NCBI RefSeq assembly: GCF_003002825.1
Contig: NZ_PVTE01000026.1
Location: 1 to 64,000 of the forward strand
Source of the DNA: Spirosoma oryzae
GTDB lineage: Bacteria > Bacteroidota > Bacteroidia > Cytophagales > Spirosomataceae
Direction of reading: 5' to 3'
DNA: 64,000 nucleotides
The notes below the pieces were generated by a model. The model had not been told where the DNA came from and did not search any database. It saw nothing but the letters and a program-made list of their open reading frames with translations. Position 1 is the first letter of the stretch, and each line of letters opens with the position of its first letter. Shown in pieces: positions 58,457 to 64,000 of the stretch. The translations under genes and the position numbers were made by a program.

Positions 58457-60688
58457 TTAGTTGGCTGGCTCGCCTTTTAAATGCTCAGCCAGATAATCGG
58501 TGTATTGCTGGTGGAGCAACACGTAGCTAGTGGCACTGTACGAGACGCGGTGTGTACCCGGCGGATAAATGCGCAGGTCGGCATCTTTGCCCGCATCTTC
58601 CAGCGCCTTCATCAACTGGAAAGTATTGCGGACGTGGACGTTTTCATCCATGGTCGAGTGCGCGACGAACAGCTTACCGGCCAGGTTTTTCGCGTAGGTC
58701 GTTACGGCGCTGGCTTTGTATTTCTCTTCGTTCTCAGGCAGTAGGCCCATGTACCGCTCGGTGTAAATGCTGTCGTACAACCGCCAGTCGGTAACGGGCG
58801 CACCGACAAGCGACACGCGGAATACGCCGGGGTGGGTCAGCATGGTGTAACTGCTCATGTAACCACCATACGAGTGGCCCCGAATGGCGATGCGCTTCCC
58901 GTCGACCCAGGGTTGTTTAGCCAGATAAACCGCCGTTTCGGAAAAGTCCAGACTCTCGTACTTACCCAGTTGCTCATACACGATCTTCTCGAAATCGCGG
59001 CCGTAGCCACCCGATCCCCGGTTGTTTACGCCGACAATAACGTAGCCCTGTTGTGCCAGCCACTGGTGCCAGCCCTGCGTGTTGAATTCGTTGTACACCG
59101 ACTGCGCACCCGGCCCGCCGTAGATATCGAGCATAACGGGGTACTTCTTCGTCGGGTCGAAATCGATGGGGCGGATGATCGAGATGTCGATTTTCTGTCC
59201 GTCGCTGGTGGTAAAGCTGGTGAGTTCTTTGGGCGCGTAGGTATGACCGGCAATGTACTGTTTTACCGACTCGTTAGTCTCCAGCGTCTTGATCAGCTTC
59301 CCTGATACGTCGCGGAGTTCGACTTGCGTAGGCGTCTGTACGTTTGAATACTGGTCAATGAAATACTGGCCGTTGGGCGAAAAGTCGACCGTGTGCTTAC
59401 CCGGTACGGTCGTCAGCCGCCGTTTGTTTTTGCCGTCGGTATCGATCGAAAACAGTTGCCGTTCGGTGGGCGCGGCTTCGGTCGAGGTAAAATATACCTT
59501 ACGTGTTTTCGGGTCGATATGATGTACGTAGGTCACTTCCCATTTGCCACTCGTAACGGGGTTAAGCAGCTTGCCCGAATAATCGTAGCGGTACAGATGC
59601 GCGAAGCCGTCGCGGTCCGATACCCAGTAATATTCCTGCACGCCCGCCGGGAAATAAAGCAGGTGGTTGATGTTGGCGAAAAAATCGAAGACGTCGATCC
59701 ATTTGGTCGCCGTTTCTTCCATAATCTGTTTCGCAGCTCCCGTGCGTCCGTTGGTCATGAACAGGCGCATATGATTCTGCTTCCGGTTGAGGTGAACGAG
59801 TGCCAGCTGCCCTTCCTGCGAGGTCCAGTAGATGCGGGGAATGTAGCCGTCGCCGAGGTCAACGTTCATCCACTCCTTGTGCTGATTTGCCAGCTCGATC
59901 ACGCCGATGCGAACGGTTGGATTTTTGTCGCCGACGCGGGGGTAGGGGAGCGAATCGTAGGTCTCGTCGAAACCGGCGTAATCGGTCAGGCGGTAGATGG
60001 GCACCTGCCGTTCATCCGACTGCCAGAAGGCAATGAACTTGCTGTCAGGCGACCAGTACCAGGCTTGGGCCAGCCCAAATTCTTCCTCGTACGCCCAGCC
60101 GAACCGACCATTATAGAAAGCCGGTTTCGCGTCGTTGGTCAGGCGGGTTTCCTGCTGCGTTGCGAAGTCGAACACGAACAGGTCGCCACCGCGCTCGTAG
60201 CCTACCTTACGGCCGTCGGGGGCCAGTTCGGCCGTCTGTGCATCTTTGGCGACCAGTTTCAGGCTTTTGTCTGCCACCGAATATACGTAGTAATCGGAGA
60301 TACCCGACCGGCGGTATACGGGCCGGAAGTTGGCCTGAAACAGGATGTTCTTTGAGTCTTTCGACCACTGAAATTCGTCGTAGGTAAACGGCTTGCTGGT
60401 ACCGGGGAACCGCAGCTGACTACCGTCGAAAATCAGGCTTTCTTTCTGGTCTTTGGGCGACAGTGATTTAATGGTGTTCTGGTCGGCGATGTACGAGAAG
60501 CGGTTGCCGCCGTCGATCCAGTTGACGTTACGCGGTCCCGACGAACCGCTCAGCTGACCACTGGCAAACAGGGCCTGTTGCAGACTGGTATACCGTTGTT
60601 TGCCCGACGTCGTTGTCTGGGCTGTCACGACCTGAACGGTCAGGGCCAACGCACTCAGCAGCCAACCGACTGAAATACGATAGTTCAT
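58457..60688 (-). CDS. Dipeptidyl-peptidase IV-like serine peptidase (S9B)
   Basis: 743 residues from ATG 60688 (signal peptide ISVGWLLSALALTVQVVTAQ); the frame reaches 60775 but the upstream part overlaps an intergenic repeat. The N-terminal beta-propeller (about 50-480) has RYTSLQQALFASGQLSGSSG and EEFGLAQAWYWSPDSKFIAF, the latter containing the double-Glu site (EE) that binds the N-terminus of substrates. The C-terminal alpha/beta hydrolase has Ser in IRGHSYGGYMSSYTML, Asp in HSTMDENVHVRN and His in YPPGTHRVS. It should remove X-Pro dipeptides from peptides in the periplasm. Confidence 0.95.
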   Translation of the reverse strand: MNYRISVGWLLSALALTVQVVTAQTTTSGKQRYTSLQQALFASGQLSGSSGPRNVNWIDGGNRFSYIADQNTIKSLSPKDQKESLIFDGSQLRFPGTSKPFTYDEFQWSKDSKNILFQANFRPVYRRSGISDYYVYSVADKSLKLVAKDAQTAELAPDGRKVGYERGGDLFVFDFATQQETRLTNDAKPAFYNGRFGWAYEEEFGLAQAWYWSPDSKFIAFWQSDERQVPIYRLTDYAGFDETYDSLPYPRVGDKNPTVRIGVIELANQHKEWMNVDLGDGYIPRIYWTSQEGQLALVHLNRKQNHMRLFMTNGRTGAAKQIMEETATKWIDVFDFFANINHLLYFPAGVQEYYWVSDRDGFAHLYRYDYSGKLLNPVTSGKWEVTYVHHIDPKTRKVYFTSTEAAPTERQLFSIDTDGKNKRRLTTVPGKHTVDFSPNGQYFIDQYSNVQTPTQVELRDVSGKLIKTLETNESVKQYIAGHTYAPKELTSFTTSDGQKIDISIIRPIDFDPTKKYPVMLDIYGGPGAQSVYNEFNTQGWHQWLAQQGYVIVGVNNRGSGGYGRDFEKIVYEQLGKYESLDFSETAVYLAKQPWVDGKRIAIRGHSYGGYMSSYTMLTHPGVFRVSLVGAPVTDWRLYDSIYTERYMGLLPENEEKYKASAVTTYAKNLAGKLFVAHSTMDENVHVRNTFQLMKALEDAGKDADLRIYPPGTHRVSYSATSYVLLHQQYTDYLAEHLKGEPAN

Positions 60689-60714
60689 GTGATGATTCGA
60701 ATGAATTGAATCAT

Positions 60715-60722
60715 CAAAGCTA
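60715..60722 (-). promoter_or_regulatory. Probable -7 element of the S9 peptidase gene
   Basis: Minus-strand TAGCTTTG fits TAnnTTTG, 27 bases before ATG 60688. It supports the choice of that start over the longer frame. No TTG at standard spacing. Confidence 0.45.
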
Positions 60723-60732
60723 CGAAAACCAA

Positions 60733-60858
60733 TGTAGAGACCGCACCGGCGGACCGGCGACCCTTCGCGTCTCACCGCCGGATGGCTACCGCCGGCAGGT
60801 GTTGCTGACGCGTGCTGAGACGCGAAGGCCGGGTCGCCGGTGCGATCGCGTCTCTACA
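60733..60858. repeat. Composite inverted repeat with TGTAGAGAC/GTCTCTACA ends
   Basis: Outer arms TGTAGAGAC (60733-60741) and GTCTCTACA (60850-60858); inside, GCACCGGCGGACCGGCGACC pairs imperfectly with GGTCGCCGGTGC, and TTCGCGTCTCA with TGAGACGCGAA; the centre CCGCCGG...CCGGCAGG forms a further hairpin. Elements with GTAGAGACGCG ends are a familiar dispersed palindrome in this group (general familiarity). It lies between the divergent S9 peptidase and SusC genes. Confidence 0.7.
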
Positions 60859-60967
60859 GAAAAACCAAACATACGTGCCTTAATCGTTTATTAATCCGTA
60901 TTTTTTCTAGCTATATTTCGCGTTCATATAAGCATAATTCTGTTTTTATACTCTTAAACGTGCGTCT

Positions 60968-63900
60968 ATGAACAACCGTTACACACGCGTTAGTCCGCGT
61001 TGCTGCCTGTGTTGGCTGCTCGGACTGATCCTTTTCTTCCACACCACTACGTATGGACAAGGTACCCGGTACACCTTTACCGGCCGGACCACTGACGCTA
61101 CCGGGCAACCTTTGCCGGGCGTGACAGTTCAGCTAACCGGTACCGCTGCCGGCCTGAACGGTACCGCGTCGAATGCCGATGGTAATTACAGTTTCAGCGC
61201 CACCGTTACACCCGGTACGTACACGCTGACGTTCACCGCCATAGGCTATGGTGTGGTCAATCAGTCGGTTACGCTGGGTCGCGACGAAACCATCGCCACC
61301 AACGCGCAACTAAAAGAAGACGTGGCCAACCTGGATGAGGTCGTTGTGACGGGGTCGACAATTACCACGACCCGGCGCGAACTGGGGAATGCCATCAGTA
61401 CTATTCGTGGTGCTGACCTGACACAGTCGGGTTCGCCCAACCTGATTAATTCGTTACAGGGCAAAGTGCCGGGGGCGCAGATTACGCAGAACTCCGGCGA
61501 CCCGGCCGGTGGGATCAGCATTCGGCTCCGGGGTATAAAATCGCTGGCTGGCTCGTCAGACCCGCTGTACGTGATCGACGGGGTGATCGTCAGCAACCAG
61601 AGTACGAACGTGTCCCAACTGGCATCGGCCAATGACATCGGCTCGGCCAATGCGGGGCAGAATCGGCTGTCGGATCTGAACCCGAATGACATTGCCAGTA
61701 TCAACGTCGTCAACGGGGCGGCTGCCGCAGCGCAGTACGGGTCGCGGGCGGCTAACGGCGTGGTGCTGATTACGACCAAGCGTGGCACGTCGGGAGCCCC
61801 CCGCGTCACGGTATCGACTTCGGTCAACGTCAACGAATTGCGTAGGGGCGTTCCCATCAATACGTACGGTAAGCAGTTTGGTTTCGCGGCTCTTCGTTTG
61901 AATCCTATTGCTGCGCTAGATGACAAGCAATACAATAACATGATTAATAAGGAGCCTGGAGCTTATGTACCACAGGCTGGCGAAACATTTGCCCGAATCG
62001 TTCGTGATGGAGCGGGAGCATATGTTAGGACCAACCTGGTCGATGTAACGCGGTACAACTATTTCGACCAGATTTTCCGGACAGGCTACGGTACAGACAA
62101 TGCCGTGTCGGTATCGGGTGGTCGCGACAATACGCAATACTATGTGTCGGCGGGGTACCTCAAAAATCAGGGGATCATCAAGGGCACTGATTTTACCCGC
62201 TACAATCTCCGCGCCCGCGTCGATCAGCGGCTGACCAACTGGGCCAAACTCTCGGCTGGGCTAAGCTACATCAACAGCTTTTCCAACGAGAAAGCCAACG
62301 GTAACGTGTTTTACAGCCCGATCAACGCGGTCAACATCACCAACAACATCTATGACATTACGCAGCGCGACGCGGGCGGGAACCTGCTTGCCGTCGAGCC
62401 GACCCGCGTGAATCCGCTGTCGACCATCGAGGATATGAAGTTCACGCAGTCGGTAAACCGGACGATCAGCGACGTACAGCTAAACCTGACACCGATCAAG
62501 GGATTGAGCATCGACTACATTCTGGGCGTCGATACCTACGCGCAGATTGGTCAGAACTACATCCGGCCGTACCCCTATCAGGCGCAGGCGGGTTTGCCCG
62601 ACGCCCGGTATCCGGACGGTTTTGCCGCGACGGCCAACAATTCGGTACTGCTGCTCAACTCCGACCTGAACGCCAGCTACGAACGGCAACTGACAACGGA
62701 CATTAAACTGAACGTGATTGCCGGGTTCAATTACCAGTACAGCCGGCAGGACTACACCATTTCCAGCGGACGTGGGCTGGCCCCGTTTATCGAGACTGTC
62801 AACGGTGCCACCAGTACAACAGTGCAGAGCAGCTACGCCCTCGATCGGTATAACCTGAGCGGCTACTTCGGGCAGGCTACCGTTGGCTACCGGAACCTCG
62901 CCTTTCTGACGGCCGCCGTCCGGCGCGACCGGTCATCAAAATTCTCGGCTTCCGAAACCAACCAGATTTATCCCAAACTGAGCGGCTCGTTCGTCTTGTC
63001 GGACCTGGGTTTCTGGAAAGATGCCGGACTGTCGTCGGCGATCAGTAGCGTGAAACTGCGTACGTCTTACGGTGAAGCCGGTAACCTGTCGGGTGTCGGG
63101 ACGTACAGCCGGTTTTACCAATTTACACCGGTGCCGTTCCTCGGGAAAAATACGGTTGTGCCGGGTACGACGCTGGCCAACGAGCGGGTGCGACCGGAGC
63201 GCATGACCGAACTGGAAGGCGGGGTCGATCTGGCATTCCTGAATAACCGGCTCAGTCTGGGTGTCACGCTGTATCATCAGAAAATCAACGATCTGGTCGT
63301 CAACCGGACGCTGGCCCCGTCGACGGGGGGAAGCAGTATTGTCAACAACGTCGGTACGATGGAAAACCGGGGCCTTGAACTGGTACTCGACGTGGTGCCG
63401 GTGAAAACGCGCGACATCAACTGGGACTTTACGGTGATTTTTAACCGGAACCGAAATAAGGTTCTGTCGCTGGGAACGCCCGCCATCTCAATCGATAACG
63501 TGGCTGGCGCGCCGGTTTACCTGCTGGAAGGGCAACCGGCCGGTGTATTCTACGGAACCGGATACGCCTACAACGCCGATGGCTCACTGCTGCTGACCTC
63601 GTCGGGTTTCCCCCAATCGGAGCGGGCACTGTCGCAGCCGACGGGGTCGATTGATTACGTGCCGGCCCGCACGGCCGAAGGACAACCCGACACGCGATAC
63701 AACCCGGCAAACATCATCATCGGCAACCCGAATCCGAACTGGACGGGCTCGTTCAGCACGAACGTCTCGTACCGCAAACTGGGGCTGCATCTGTTGCTCG
63801 ACGCAGTGCAGGGTGTCGACGTATTCAACGCCGACAAACGTACCCGGCAGGGGGTAGGGATCGGCGACTATGCAGAGAAAGAACTGCGCGGTGAGTTGCC

Positions 63901-64000
63901 CCGTGGGTACATTTTCGGCATCTACAACACGCAGCAGTGGCGCATCGACGACGGGTCGTACACGAAGCTGCGCGAAGTATCGCTGAGCTACCAACTGCCT
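60968..64000 (+). CDS. SusC/RagA-type TonB-dependent transporter, partial (3' end beyond the window)
   Basis: ATG 60968; 1011 codons are open to the last base without a stop. A signal peptide (CCLCWLLGLILFFHTTTYGQ) is followed by a carboxypeptidase-D-like regulatory domain (TGRTTDATGQPLPGVTVQLT), then the TonB-box region LDEVVVTGS, the plug with SLQGKVPGAQITQNSGDPAG, IRLRGIKSLAGSSDPLYVID and SRAANGVVLITTKRGTSG, and the outer-membrane barrel. It imports large substrates across the outer membrane with TonB energy and a SusD partner, which would lie just to the right. A segment of about 150 bases around 61890-62040 is less GC-rich than its surroundings. Confidence 0.95.
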   Translation, partial: MNNRYTRVSPRCCLCWLLGLILFFHTTTYGQGTRYTFTGRTTDATGQPLPGVTVQLTGTAAGLNGTASNADGNYSFSATVTPGTYTLTFTAIGYGVVNQSVTLGRDETIATNAQLKEDVANLDEVVVTGSTITTTRRELGNAISTIRGADLTQSGSPNLINSLQGKVPGAQITQNSGDPAGGISIRLRGIKSLAGSSDPLYVIDGVIVSNQSTNVSQLASANDIGSANAGQNRLSDLNPNDIASINVVNGAAAAAQYGSRAANGVVLITTKRGTSGAPRVTVSTSVNVNELRRGVPINTYGKQFGFAALRLNPIAALDDKQYNNMINKEPGAYVPQAGETFARIVRDGAGAYVRTNLVDVTRYNYFDQIFRTGYGTDNAVSVSGGRDNTQYYVSAGYLKNQGIIKGTDFTRYNLRARVDQRLTNWAKLSAGLSYINSFSNEKANGNVFYSPINAVNITNNIYDITQRDAGGNLLAVEPTRVNPLSTIEDMKFTQSVNRTISDVQLNLTPIKGLSIDYILGVDTYAQIGQNYIRPYPYQAQAGLPDARYPDGFAATANNSVLLLNSDLNASYERQLTTDIKLNVIAGFNYQYSRQDYTISSGRGLAPFIETVNGATSTTVQSSYALDRYNLSGYFGQATVGYRNLAFLTAAVRRDRSSKFSASETNQIYPKLSGSFVLSDLGFWKDAGLSSAISSVKLRTSYGEAGNLSGVGTYSRFYQFTPVPFLGKNTVVPGTTLANERVRPERMTELEGGVDLAFLNNRLSLGVTLYHQKINDLVVNRTLAPSTGGSSIVNNVGTMENRGLELVLDVVPVKTRDINWDFTVIFNRNRNKVLSLGTPAISIDNVAGAPVYLLEGQPAGVFYGTGYAYNADGSLLLTSSGFPQSERALSQPTGSIDYVPARTAEGQPDTRYNPANIIIGNPNPNWTGSFSTNVSYRKLGLHLLLDAVQGVDVFNADKRTRQGVGIGDYAEKELRGELPRGYIFGIYNTQQWRIDDGSYTKLREVSLSYQLP

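Noticed and set aside
59393-60355. 320-codon plus-strand ORF opposite the S9 peptidase gene
   Set aside because: Same reason: it is the complement of a conserved beta-propeller coding region.
61261-61941. Minus-strand ORF (226 codons) opposite the SusC gene
   Set aside because: Antisense to the plug domain coding region; the SusC frame runs without a stop across it.
1-64000. tRNA or rRNA genes and known riboswitches
   Set aside because: I looked in the intergenic gaps for tRNA-like GGTTCGA/T-loop patterns and for conserved riboswitch cores and found none that I could support by eye.

Overview
The window looks like a chromosomal segment of a Cytophagales bacterium close to Spirosoma (phylum Bacteroidota). 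Evidence: promoters of the Bacteroidota type (TTG, about 20 bp, then TAnnTTTG), a partial SusC/RagA TonB-dependent transporter, the gliding-type protein GldE, a fused OtsA-OtsB enzyme, a 29-residue basic AURKAIP1/COX24-like protein, palindromic intergenic repeats of kinds familiar from this phylum, and almost no Shine-Dalgarno signals. The assignment rests on gene content and motifs, not on a database search.

Layout. 1-1662: tail of a probable Rpn-type nuclease/transposase, a secreted protein and a tiny membrane protein. 1764-13622: a sensor kinase/response regulator pair and a trehalose island (OtsAB fusion, TreS-maltokinase fusion, a TreZ-like protein that has lost its catalytic nucleophile, an APC permease). 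Tandem 11-bp CTTAG/CTAAG boxes lie in front of the tiny membrane protein, otsAB, the TreZ-like gene and probably treS, so the two-component system may control all of them. 13716-24601: housekeeping and envelope genes (M23 peptidase lipoprotein, DUF4136 lipoprotein, ATP synthase gamma and alpha, FKBP isomerase, C-terminal processing protease, DnaG primase).

24792-29014 is the most unusual stretch. It holds an unknown helical protein, a perfect 28-bp inverted repeat, a LuxR-type regulator with a degenerate receiver, a membrane-anchored LytTR regulator, and a divergent operon of three near-identical 52-53 residue peptides (shared LLKFLKPADCCPTADFTAL) followed by a protein with the LpxL/HtrB acyltransferase fold but an altered H-x4-D/E motif. 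I propose that this is an undescribed peptide-modification or peptide-signalling system.

29107-35410 carries RNase E/G, the 29-residue basic protein, a TPR protein, HU, MutY, SSB and GldE. 35614-46586 holds membrane and secreted proteins of uncertain role, a subtilase, a LysM lytic transglycosylase, GatA, TatA, a DUF1232 protein and malate dehydrogenase. 46889-55588 contains a small secreted protein, a porin-like protein and a complete RND efflux operon (TetR, TolC, adaptor, pump). 55767-64000 contains a zinc metalloprotease, a DPP-IV-like S9 peptidase and the first 1011 codons of a SusC-type receptor that runs off the window. I see no rRNA, tRNA, CRISPR array, intact insertion sequence or prophage.
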